DNA of 5,300 nucleotides from Candidatus Bipolaricaulota bacterium (lineage in GTDB: Bacteria; Bipolaricaulota; Bipolaricaulia; UBA7950; UBA9294), in NCBI GenBank assembly GCA_018399865.1, contig JAGYNL010000220.1, positions 1 through 5,300 of the forward strand, given 5' to 3'. Both the position numbers and the translations under genes were made by a program. Shown piece by piece: positions 1-5,300 of the stretch. The notes beneath the pieces were generated by a model. That model made no database searches. It had not been told where the DNA came from and saw only the letters and a list, made by a program, of their open reading frames with translations. Numbering within the stretch: position 1 is the stretch's first letter; each line of letters opens with the position of its first letter.

Positions 1-1576
1 GCTTTCCCCCTTCCGCAAAGAGGGAAAGGTTGAGGAAGGGGAAGAGATAGAGGTTCTCGTAACCTACATTGATGAGGAAAAGGGAACGGTATACGCTTCG
101 GAGAAACAAGCCGAATACGAGAAAAGAATTGACTCCCTTGAAGAGGCCTATCGCGATGGCGGGGTAATTGAGGGAGAGATCATAAATGAAGTGAAAAATG
201 CCGGTTACCATGTTAATCTTGATGGAATTCGCGCATTCCTTCCAGGTTCGCACCTGGGAAGTGACCTCCCTAGCGCCATAGAAGAGCTAAAAGGGATGCG
301 TGTTGCCCTAAAGATCTTGGAGCTCTCCCGTCGCGACAAGAACCTCGTTGTGTCGCACAAACAATACCTGAAGGACGAGGAGAAGAAACAGCGCATGGCC
401 CTGTTCGAAAATCTGGAAAATGGACAGATAATTGAGGGGAGAATCCGTAGCGTTGTTGACTTCGGTTTGTTTGTGGATATAGGCGGTTTTGAGGGGCTTG
501 TGCATCGCTCAGAGATTGCATGGAAAGACCTTCCTGTTCCACCTAGTCAGTACAAGCCAGACGATAAGGTCAAGGTTATGGTTATCGACTTCAACAAAGA
601 GAAAGGGAAAGTCTCGTTGTCGATCAAGCGCCTTCGCCCTAACCCGTGGGAAGGGATCAGTGAGCGTTATTCCGCGGGTACTTTAGTAACGGGGACAGTT
701 GTAAGCGTAACCGATTTTGGTGCATTTGTAGAGCTTGAGGAAGACGTTGAAGGTCTGGTGCACATATCTGAGCTGTCCTGGGGTTACCCAGATAACCCCA
801 AGGAAGTTGTGCGCGAGGGGGACAAAGTAGAAGTTGTAGTTCTAAGCTGCGATGAGGAAACGCATCGTATAAGTCTCTCACTACGCCGTACGCAGCGTGA
901 CCCTTGGGAAGACGGAGAAGCCAAGTACCCAGTTGGACAACGCGTAGTTGGTACTGTCACTAAGATCACCGATTTTGGCGCCTTCGTTAAGCTTGAAGAT
1001 GGCGTAGAGGGATTGGTGCACGTTTCTGAGCTTGATTGGGGACATGTTGCCCATCCGCGCGATGTTCTGCAACAGGGTGAGGATGTAGAGGTTAAGGTAC
1101 TGAGCGTGGATCCACAGGAACGCCGTATAAGCTTAAGCATTCGGGAGTTAAAGGCTAACCCATGGCGTAAATTTGTTGATCAGTATTCTATAGATCAGGT
1201 GATCGAGGGTGAGATCACTGAGATAAAGGATTTTGGAGCGTTCATGAAGATTACCGATGATGTTGATGGATTAATCCATGTCTCTGAGATCAGCGATGAG
1301 CGAATTGCTACACCGCAAGATGTCCTGTCCGTCGGGGACAAAGTACAGGCAAAGATCATCGGAATCAATGAAGATAAGAAGCAGGTACGCCTTACCATGC
1401 GCAATCTATTTGGCCCGCCTGAGGTGCCTGTGAGTCGTGAACCACGAAGATCGCGCTCGAAAAAGCGATCTAAGGAGCATCTAGATAGCTCTTTCCTGGA
1501 TGACTCTGGCCACGAGAGCTTGAGCATGCGTGACCTGTTGAACGATGCGTCCATAGATGAGAGCACAGAATCTTAA
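1..1576 (+). CDS. rpsA: 30S ribosomal protein S1, 5'-truncated by window edge
   Basis: S1 binds mRNA on the small ribosomal subunit and helps initiation. The frame is open from base 2 with no start in view, giving 524 visible residues (residue 1 is the codon at 2-4). They hold the tail of a first S1 domain (about 1-40), a divergent second domain (about 53-120, with GIRAFLPGS at 75-83, typical of S1 domain 2) and four canonical S1 domains at about 141-210, 226-295, 312-381 and 398-467. The last four repeat every 85-86 residues with the core FGAFV...EGLVH.SEL, and domains 3 to 5 are followed by an NPW/DPW linker. This matches the six-domain architecture of E. coli S1. A tail of about 57 residues follows, first rich in Arg/Lys/Ser, then acidic. 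A GTG at 191 falls inside domain 2 and is not a plausible start. The HU gene follows after 27 bases, probably in the same transcript. Confidence 0.95.
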   Translation, partial: LSPFRKEGKVEEGEEIEVLVTYIDEEKGTVYASEKQAEYEKRIDSLEEAYRDGGVIEGEIINEVKNAGYHVNLDGIRAFLPGSHLGSDLPSAIEELKGMRVALKILELSRRDKNLVVSHKQYLKDEEKKQRMALFENLENGQIIEGRIRSVVDFGLFVDIGGFEGLVHRSEIAWKDLPVPPSQYKPDDKVKVMVIDFNKEKGKVSLSIKRLRPNPWEGISERYSAGTLVTGTVVSVTDFGAFVELEEDVEGLVHISELSWGYPDNPKEVVREGDKVEVVVLSCDEETHRISLSLRRTQRDPWEDGEAKYPVGQRVVGTVTKITDFGAFVKLEDGVEGLVHVSELDWGHVAHPRDVLQQGEDVEVKVLSVDPQERRISLSIRELKANPWRKFVDQYSIDQVIEGEITEIKDFGAFMKITDDVDGLIHVSEISDERIATPQDVLSVGDKVQAKIIGINEDKKQVRLTMRNLFGPPEVPVSREPRRSRSKKRSKEHLDSSFLDDSGHESLSMRDLLNDASIDESTES

Positions 1577-1590
1577 GTAGATGATCTTTT

Positions 1591-1596
1591 AGGAGG
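1591..1596 (+). promoter_or_regulatory. Shine-Dalgarno site of the HU-family gene
   Basis: AGGAGG lies 7 bases before the ATG at 1604. It is a near-perfect anti-16S match and fixes this start. It suggests strong translation, as expected for an abundant nucleoid protein. I saw no convincing promoter in the 27-base gap or just upstream inside rpsA. Confidence 0.9.
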
Positions 1597-1603
1597 ATCT
1601 ATA

Positions 1604-1915
1604 ATGAACAAAGGCGAATTTATCGATCGTTTGTCCAATTCAGCGAACTTGACTAAGAAAGAAGCGCGTCAGCTTCTTGACTCAGTTCTTGACCTTGTAT
1701 CTGAGTCGTTGCAACAGGGCGAGGAAGTCAAACTAGTGGGGTTTGGGAAGTTCGCTGTGCGTGCGCGCCGCTCGAGCAGTCGCATTAACCCTCAAACAAA
1801 GAAACCAATTCAGGTTGACGCCAAAGTGGTGCCTTTGTTTAAGCCGGGAAAGGAGCTGAAGCGCCTTGTTGAGAAGAATCTTAAGGTTACGGCGCAAGGT
1901 GTGGGACGCAAGTAA
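1604..1915 (+). CDS. hup: HU/IHF-family nucleoid DNA-binding protein
   Basis: Small dimeric protein of the HU/IHF family that binds and bends DNA in the nucleoid. The N-terminal helical part (about 1-40) has the usual pattern ...LTKKEA..LLD.VLDLV. It is followed by GFGKF at 46-50 and the DNA-contacting beta arm with INPQT at 61-65, where Pro63 matches the intercalating proline of the family. The C-terminal part VPLFKPGKELKRLVE (76-90) is also diagnostic. At 103 residues it is slightly longer than the usual 90 or so because of a short basic tail (91-103). The Gly that normally stands two residues before NP is Arg60 here. It lies 27 bases after rpsA and probably shares its mRNA. Its TAA is one base from the convergent acpS stop. 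HU versus IHF subunit cannot be settled from sequence alone; HU is more likely given a single gene of this kind in view. Confidence 0.93.
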   Translation: MNKGEFIDRLSNSANLTKKEARQLLDSVLDLVSESLQQGEEVKLVGFGKFAVRARRSSSRINPQTKKPIQVDAKVVPLFKPGKELKRLVEKNLKVTAQGVGRK

Positions 1916-1916
1916 G

Positions 1917-2261
1917 TCACGCATCCTCAATTAGCACATAAGCGATGGCCAGTTTATCGGTGTGAGATAGGCTGGCCTCAATTCTGCCTTTTGTGAACTG
2001 GCAGGTGATGATCGGTCTACCGGAAGCTTCATTACTCACTTTGATGGCACAGAAAGGTACAGCGTGTCCAAGAGCCTTGATTGTGGCTTCCTTGGCCGCA
2101 AATCGCGCTGCTAATCGTTCGTAGCATCTATTAGTATGCGTGTGAAACGAATACTGGATCTCAGCTTCTGTGAATACGCGTTGGAGAAAGCGATTCCCGT
2201 ACTGGCGATGCAGTCGTTCTATTCGCTGAACCTCTACTATATCGATCCCTATTCTAGTCAT
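1917..2261 (-). CDS. acpS: Holo-[acyl-carrier-protein] synthase
   Basis: AcpS transfers 4'-phosphopantetheine from coenzyme A to a serine of acyl carrier protein, which activates it for fatty-acid synthesis in the cytoplasm. With the ATG at 2261 the protein has 114 residues, near the lower end of the family's usual length (about 115-130). It starts MTRIGIDIVEVQRIERL, with Asp7 as the N-terminal metal ligand. The core motif RFAAKEATIKALG (53-65) contains Glu58 and Lys62, and the C-terminal motif SLSHTDKLAIAYV is at 97-109. The open frame extends upstream to a TTG at 2315, but that would add 18 unconserved residues and run deep into gmk. The ATG overlaps the gmk stop by 8 bases (ATGACTAG) and has no clear Shine-Dalgarno site, so translation is probably coupled to gmk. 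It is the last gene of the minus-strand operon and faces hup with a one-base gap. Confidence 0.94.
   Translation of the reverse strand: MTRIGIDIVEVQRIERLHRQYGNRFLQRVFTEAEIQYSFHTHTNRCYERLAARFAAKEATIKALGHAVPFCAIKVSNEASGRPIITCQFTKGRIEASLSHTDKLAIAYVLIEDA
1947..1990 (+). terminator. Possible terminator hairpin for rpsA-hup, inside acpS
   Basis: GGCCAGTTTATC (1947-1958) pairs with GATAGGCTGGCC (1966-1977) around a 7-base loop, giving 12 continuous pairs in plus-strand RNA, two of them G-U. The following bases TCAATTCTGCCTTTT are only moderately T-rich. It begins 32 bases after the hup stop and lies in the 3' coding part of acpS on the other strand. In the acpS mRNA the two wobble pairs become C-A mismatches, so the stem is weaker in that direction. 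This fits a terminator for the HU transcript, but the U tract is imperfect and the fold could be a coincidence of acpS codons. Confidence 0.4.
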
Positions 2262-2874
2262 GTGCTTGAATGACACGACAGCGCTGTGCAACAATAATTG
2301 AACGGAGCTCTTCAACAGCTGACATCAGATCATCGTTCATTACCAGGTAGTCAAACTGTGGTATCAACCGGATCTCTTCTGCGGCTGTTTCAAGTCGTAA
2401 TCTGATCTGCTTTTCTGTTTCTGTTCCCCGCTCGCGCAAGCGCGCGTCGAGGATCTGTAGAGATGATGGACTGAGAAAGATGTAGACAATTGAGAATCCT
2501 ACTAACCCATGCCGCATTAGTGTTTTGGCTCCGTTTACATCAATATTGAGTAGCACGTCTTTGCCCTGGGCAAAGAGTTTGCTAAGCTGATTTCGCGAAG
2601 TTCCGTATTGGTGCCCCAAATAGGTTACATACTCCAGCACATCCCCATTCTTTATCAGACTTTCGAACTTCTCCTTGCTGATAAAGTGATAATCTTCACC
2701 ATCTATCTCGTCACTTCGTGGTGGACGTGTGGTGAAAGATACGGAGTACGAAAGATCTGGCAAGGCTTCCATTACAAGCTCGATTGCGGAGGTTTTTCCT
2801 GCTCCGGATGGCCCGCAGATGACGAATGCTGTACCGCCACCATGCCTGTATTCACTGATTTCGTCATTCGACAT
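2254..2874 (-). CDS. gmk: Guanylate kinase
   Basis: Phosphorylates GMP to GDP with ATP, an essential step towards GTP and dGTP. From the ATG at 2874 it has 206 residues, the normal length. The P-loop GPSGAGKT is at 21-28. The GMP-binding region SFTTRPPRSDEIDGEDY (46-62) carries the expected Ser46, Arg50, Arg53, Glu56 and Tyr62. Glu81, YGTS (90-93) and NIDVNGA (110-116, with Asp112) follow, where many homologues have a Gln in place of Asn114. A further in-frame TTG at 2907 would add 11 residues without support. The ATG overlaps the yicC stop by 11 bases, and AAGGA stands 11 bases upstream inside yicC, a slightly long but usable spacing. Adjacency of yicC and gmk is seen in many bacteria, and this supports both calls. 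The gene is intact. Confidence 0.96.
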   Translation of the reverse strand: MSNDEISEYRHGGGTAFVICGPSGAGKTSAIELVMEALPDLSYSVSFTTRPPRSDEIDGEDYHFISKEKFESLIKNGDVLEYVTYLGHQYGTSRNQLSKLFAQGKDVLLNIDVNGAKTLMRHGLVGFSIVYIFLSPSSLQILDARLRERGTETEKQIRLRLETAAEEIRLIPQFDYLVMNDDLMSAVEELRSIIVAQRCRVIQAHD

Positions 2875-3727
2875 TCTGCACTTGTTCCTTGAAAGCGTTG
2901 ACAGCAAGTTTCATGTCTATCACTAGGCCATTGATCTCTAAGTCACGAGACTTTGAGCCAAGCGTGTTAACTTCGCGCAGCATCTCCTGGCTAAGAAAAT
3001 CCAGTTCTTTACCAACGGGTTCATCTGACTTGAGCACAGACTGTGCACGGCTGATGTGTCCCTGCAAGCGCGTTATCTCTTCTTCTACATCGTAGCGTTC
3101 CACAACCAGCGCGATTTCCATCTCCAGACGTGTAGGATCAACCTCTACCTCGAGAGAATCTACCTTTTGCTGCATGCGCTGGTGGAGCTTTAGCCGCACT
3201 TCAGGCAAACGCTCCTTTACCTGGGTAATCAAGAAAGTCAACCTATCTAAGATTTTATCAATCTCGTTTGCTAGGTGTTTGCCTTCTTCCGCTCGACTCT
3301 CTGTAACTGCCGCAATGGCTTGCTGCAGAGCCTGTTTGACCACCGTGTCAGGATCGCTTTCTTCGCTGGCTGATTGTTGGACTGCACCGATAGCAATCAG
3401 ATCGGACAGGGTTGGTGGGTTGGGAAGCGCGAATTGGTTTACTATATTTCGCAATCCTTTTAAGTACTTCTCAGTTATATTCGAAGAGAAAACCTCTGTT
3501 TGATCCCCTTCAGTGTCCCTTTCTAAAGACACTAAAACCCCAACATCGCCCCTTTTGAAGGAGCGTTTGATGGTCTCTTCTAGTTGTAGTTGTAGCTGTG
3601 GCCTATCATGGAAGGAACGCACGTGCACTGATAGAAAACGATTGTTCAGCGTGCGCAATGTAACCTCTGCTTTCCAGCCTTGACCAGTGGCTGTACCCAT
3701 GCCAAAACCAGTCATACTACTTATCAT
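2864..3727 (-). CDS. yicC: YicC/YloC-family endoribonuclease
   Basis: Family of cytoplasmic endoribonucleases; E. coli YicC has been linked to small-RNA turnover. From the ATG at 3727 the protein has 287 residues, the same length as E. coli YicC. It begins MISSMTGFG, the family hallmark, followed by EVTLRTLNNRFLSV (21-34). The usual His of the NHR core appears as Asn29. The C-terminal DUF1732-type part (about 205-287) has VVERYDVEEEITRLQGH, DEPVGKELDFLSQEMLREVN and GSKSRD, and ends EQVQNVE. The frame stays open 26 codons upstream, but a Shine-Dalgarno GGAGGG (3737-3732) directly before 3727 and the hallmark N-terminus fix the start. A second ATG at 3715 would also keep MTGFG. It overlaps the Memo gene by 11 bases upstream and gmk by 11 bases downstream. 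Confidence 0.93.
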   Translation of the reverse strand: MISSMTGFGMGTATGQGWKAEVTLRTLNNRFLSVHVRSFHDRPQLQLQLEETIKRSFKRGDVGVLVSLERDTEGDQTEVFSSNITEKYLKGLRNIVNQFALPNPPTLSDLIAIGAVQQSASEESDPDTVVKQALQQAIAAVTESRAEEGKHLANEIDKILDRLTFLITQVKERLPEVRLKLHQRMQQKVDSLEVEVDPTRLEMEIALVVERYDVEEEITRLQGHISRAQSVLKSDEPVGKELDFLSQEMLREVNTLGSKSRDLEINGLVIDMKLAVNAFKEQVQNVE

Positions 3728-4550
3728 AATTCCCTCCAATAAATGAAACAGCAGCATACCCGACAACTGCGGATTGGTCGCCGGTGACATCACCGGAGGT
3801 TGCATAAGAGAGCAGTTCTGCCGCCCAGCCTAAGCTACGCGCACAGCTCATCAATGCGGCGATAGCTCCGCCGCCGCAGATACTGAGCCTTTCGGAAACC
3901 AGCTTGTGGTAAAACCCGTCTATATCTAGGGAGGTAATGTACTGAATTGCCTGGTGGTCTATCTCGTAAGCGATATGGCTGGGCTGGTAATGAGTGAAGT
4001 CGCTGCTTGTGATAACTACACCCGGGCTCTGTCTTGCCACAGCGGCGATTGCTTCACCTAGAGCGATAAGTTCCTCCAGCGGAGGGAGCATTATGCAGAT
4101 AGGCAGAAACGGAACATCTAGTCCAAACAAGTGCTGGAGAAAAGGAAGCTGTACCTCGATTGAGTGCTCGTGTAAAAAGGCTTCTGGGGCAACTCTTGCT
4201 CCTCCTACTATAATGGGCTCAGCAATATCCGAGGCGATTCTAGAAGTACCCAAAGGTGTTTCCCAAGTCTGATTTATAGCGATTGATATCGGATACCCCA
4301 TTCCCGTATGATTGGATCCTAGGATGATTGCCCATTCTGGTTTTCCTAGCGAGGCAACAAGTGAAAATGCTCTGCCTGCAACTGCACCTGAGTAAATATA
4401 GCCAGCGTGAGGGGTGATTAATCCTACTGATGAATCTAGTTTTTTCGGTTTGGATGGAGCTACGCACAGCTCTTTCAATAAGCGGGTTAGCTCTTTAGAG
4501 GTACCCGGATAGAATGTTCCGGCAACTACTGGCTTTCGATGTGTGCTCAT
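3717..4550 (-). CDS. amrB: Memo-family protein (AmmeMemoRadiSam system protein B)
   Basis: Member of the Memo family, structurally related to class III extradiol dioxygenases. Human MEMO1 is a metal-binding redox-linked protein; the bacterial role is not settled. From the ATG at 4550 the protein has 277 residues, a normal length. Family motifs in order: RKPVVAGTFYP (5-15), TPHAGYIYSG (46-55, His48), GSNHTG (78-83, His81), EHSIEVQLPF (128-137), SSDFTHY (182-188, Asp184 and His187), CGGGAI (225-230, Cys225) and the C-terminal stretch ATSGDVTGDQSAVVGYAAVSF near 247-268. His48, His81, Asp184, His187 and Cys225 correspond to the active-site-like residues of human MEMO1, so the pocket looks intact. 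A TTG at 4589 would add 13 unsupported residues. No strong Shine-Dalgarno site precedes the ATG. It is the first gene of the operon and overlaps yicC by 11 bases. The AMMECR1 and radical-SAM partners are not in this window. Confidence 0.92.
   Translation of the reverse strand: MSTHRKPVVAGTFYPGTSKELTRLLKELCVAPSKPKKLDSSVGLITPHAGYIYSGAVAGRAFSLVASLGKPEWAIILGSNHTGMGYPISIAINQTWETPLGTSRIASDIAEPIIVGGARVAPEAFLHEHSIEVQLPFLQHLFGLDVPFLPICIMLPPLEELIALGEAIAAVARQSPGVVITSSDFTHYQPSHIAYEIDHQAIQYITSLDIDGFYHKLVSERLSICGGGAIAALMSCARSLGWAAELLSYATSGDVTGDQSAVVGYAAVSFIGGNYDK
3732..3737 (-). promoter_or_regulatory. Shine-Dalgarno site of yicC
   Basis: Read on the minus strand, GGAGGG lies 4 bases before the ATG at 3727 (5 bases if only GGAGG is counted). 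It sits inside the last codons of the Memo gene. It decides the yicC start against the longer open frame and gives this gene the clearest ribosome site in the minus-strand operon. Confidence 0.75.
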
Positions 4551-4559
4551 GTCTCTACG

Positions 4560-4589
4560 ATTGTAGCGCTCTATTAATCTGCTACGCAA
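4560..4589 (-). promoter_or_regulatory. Weak candidate promoter for the Memo-yicC-gmk-acpS operon
   Basis: On the minus strand, TTGCGT (4589-4584) and TACAAT (4565-4560) are separated by 18 bases. The -10 matches the consensus at five of six positions, the -35 at only three. Transcription would begin within a few bases of the ATG at 4550, giving a nearly leaderless mRNA, which would agree with the poor Shine-Dalgarno site there. I saw no better minus-strand promoter in the divergent region. Confidence 0.3.
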
Positions 4590-4602
4590 GGGGTGTTTGA
4601 TT

Positions 4603-4631
4603 TTGACAGCTATTGAGCGGGGGGATATAAT
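4603..4631 (+). promoter_or_regulatory. Consensus sigma-70-type promoter of rplM
   Basis: TTGACA (4603-4608) and TATAAT (4626-4631) are both perfect consensus hexamers with the optimal 17-base spacer. The spacer holds a run of six to seven G just before the -10. Transcription should begin near 4638, leaving a leader of about 30 bases before the rplM ATG. This implies strong, probably growth-related expression by the housekeeping sigma factor. Confidence 0.9.
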
Positions 4632-4653
4632 TTCCTATTTGGCCGTGGATACT

Positions 4654-4659
4654 AAGGAG
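4654..4659 (+). promoter_or_regulatory. Shine-Dalgarno site of rplM
   Basis: AAGGAG lies 8 bases before the ATG at 4668 and fixes the start. The leader is too short to hold a long structured control element. Confidence 0.88.
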
Positions 4660-4667
4660 CTATAAAT

Positions 4668-5111
4668 ATGCAACGGACTTTTGTGGCAAAGAATGAAGAG
4701 ATAGGAATAAACTGGAACAGGGATTGGTACGTCGTCAATGCAGATGGAAAGCCTTTGGGCCGTTTGGCCAGCGAGATAGCTGTTTTGTTACAAGGGAAGC
4801 ATAAGGCTATATACACGCCTCACGTTGACACAGGCGATTATGTTGTAGTGATTAACGCCGAAAGAGTAAGGCTGAGTGGGAACAAGTGGGATCAGAAGCT
4901 GTTCCAGCGCCATTCTGGATACATGAGCGGTCTTAAGGAGATAACTTACCGTAAGCTTGTCGAGCGTAGGCCAACCGTTCCTGTGCGCGAGGCGGTTCGG
5001 CGAATGTTGCCTAAGAACACACTTGGAAAACGAATGTTGCGCAAGCTAAAGGTCTACTCTGGTCCGGTACATCCGCACTCGGCGCAGAACCCCAAAGAGA
5101 TATCGTTCTAG
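4668..5111 (+). CDS. rplM: 50S ribosomal protein L13
   Basis: L13 is an early-assembly protein of the large ribosomal subunit that binds 23S rRNA. The protein has 147 residues, close to the usual 140-150. It starts MQRTFVAK and continues with WYVVNADGKPLGRLAS (20-35), KHKAIYTPHVDTGDYVVVIN (44-63), HSGYMSGLK (82-90) and the L13 signature around VRRMLPKNTLGKRML (110-124). It ends in a short tail after HPHSAQNP (135-142). The start is set by the Shine-Dalgarno site and by the conserved N-terminus, and a perfect promoter lies just upstream. In most bacteria rpsI (S9) follows within a few tens of bases; none is seen in the 189 bases that remain. The gene itself is intact. Confidence 0.97.
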   Translation: MQRTFVAKNEEIGINWNRDWYVVNADGKPLGRLASEIAVLLQGKHKAIYTPHVDTGDYVVVINAERVRLSGNKWDQKLFQRHSGYMSGLKEITYRKLVERRPTVPVREAVRRMLPKNTLGKRMLRKLKVYSGPVHPHSAQNPKEISF

Positions 5112-5300
5112 TTAGATAGACATTCAGATATCAACGCTCTGTATCGGGCGTATCCTCAATTTCTATGCGTTATTGGCTTCTTTGTTCTTAAGATGCACGA
5201 CTGAGCGGCAGCGGACATTTGTCTAGCCCTCTTTAGACAAAGCCGGGGGCCACTATCGACACCTTTCCTTTCTCCCAACTACCCGTTCCGGCTAGACTTC
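5112..5300. other. Region after rplM without a recognisable gene
   Basis: No frame on either strand gives a recognisable protein, and the start of rpsI is not present. Two short frames run off the right edge. A minus-strand frame ends with TAA at 5235-5233 (its last residues would read KVSIVAPGFV), and a plus-strand frame is open from about 5213. Both are too short to call. The only clear structure is the inverted repeat at 5218-5241. No classic terminator with a T run follows rplM. The stretch could be spacer, or the end of an element that continues beyond the window. Confidence 0.5.
5218..5241. repeat. 8-bp perfect inverted repeat after rplM
   Basis: TTTGTCTA (5218-5225) and TAGACAAA (5234-5241) are perfect inverted copies around an 8-base spacer. 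In RNA this would form a short AT-rich hairpin. The next bases, GCCGGGGGCC, are not a T run, so it is a poor intrinsic terminator in the plus direction. It could be an operator-like site, part of a mobile-element end or chance. Confidence 0.5.

Noticed and set aside
191..193. GTG at 191 as the start of a shorter S1-like protein.
   Set aside because: The frame is open back to base 2 and encodes recognisable S1 domain 1 and 2 sequence before this codon, which lies inside domain 2.
784..1140. Long minus-strand open frames opposite rpsA (also 1195-1566).
   Set aside because: They lie wholly opposite conserved S1 domains, have low-complexity Ser/Thr-rich translations and no ribosome sites; they are shadows of rpsA codon use.
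677..1402. Periodic DNA similarity every 255-258 bases in rpsA as a repeat array.
   Set aside because: It is fully explained by the tandem S1 domains at the protein level; the nucleotide copies are diverged.
1538..1566. TTGAAC near 1538 as the -35 of a separate hup promoter.
   Set aside because: No acceptable -10 hexamer lies 16-18 bases downstream.
1861..1899. GCGCC/GGCGC inverted pair near the end of hup as a terminator for the acpS operon.
   Set aside because: Only five pairs with a 25-base loop and no clear T run on the minus strand.
3174..3503. Plus-strand open frame opposite yicC, and a similar one at 3994-4272 opposite the Memo gene.
   Set aside because: No family motif and no ribosome site; the opposite strand encodes a strongly conserved protein throughout.
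5134..5151. ACGC/GCGT pair just after rplM as a terminator.
   Set aside because: Only four pairs, a 10-base loop and no T run.

Overview
The window comes from a bacterial chromosome of middling GC content and holds six protein-coding genes, all housekeeping or widely conserved. Bacterial ribosomal proteins S1 and L13, an HU-type protein, strong Shine-Dalgarno sites and one consensus sigma-70-type promoter establish the domain. The phylum cannot be fixed from this stretch. The six-domain S1 argues against a typical Bacillus-type short S1. The order Memo-yicC-gmk-acpS lacks the remA and rpoZ genes that often sit beside gmk in Firmicutes.

Layout. (1) 1-1915, plus strand: the 3' part of rpsA (ribosomal protein S1, 5' end cut off by the window edge), then after 27 bases a HU/IHF-family gene with an excellent ribosome binding site. 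(2) 1917-4550, minus strand: four genes transcribed right to left, a Memo-family gene (AmmeMemoRadiSam protein B), yicC, gmk and acpS. Each overlaps the next by 11, 11 and 8 bases, which implies one translationally coupled operon. (3) 4551-4667: a 117-base divergent intergenic region with a perfect TTGACA-17-TATAAT promoter for rplM. (4) 4668-5111, plus strand: rplM (L13). (5) 5112-5300: 189 bases with no recognisable gene. It contains an 8-bp inverted repeat, and rpsI (S9), the usual partner of rplM, does not appear in it.

The plus-strand genes serve translation (S1, L13) and nucleoid structure (HU). The minus-strand operon joins GMP phosphorylation (Gmk), RNA turnover (YicC), activation of acyl carrier protein (AcpS) and a conserved protein of unsettled bacterial role (Memo). 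Such mixed growth-related operons are common. The hup and acpS genes converge with one base between their stop codons, and a strong hairpin inside the acpS 3' end may terminate the rpsA-hup transcript.

I found no undescribed system, CRISPR array, RNA gene or complete mobile element. The least explained part is the 3' end after rplM. The embedded hairpin and the Memo gene heading the yicC-gmk operon are the other points that merit a second look.
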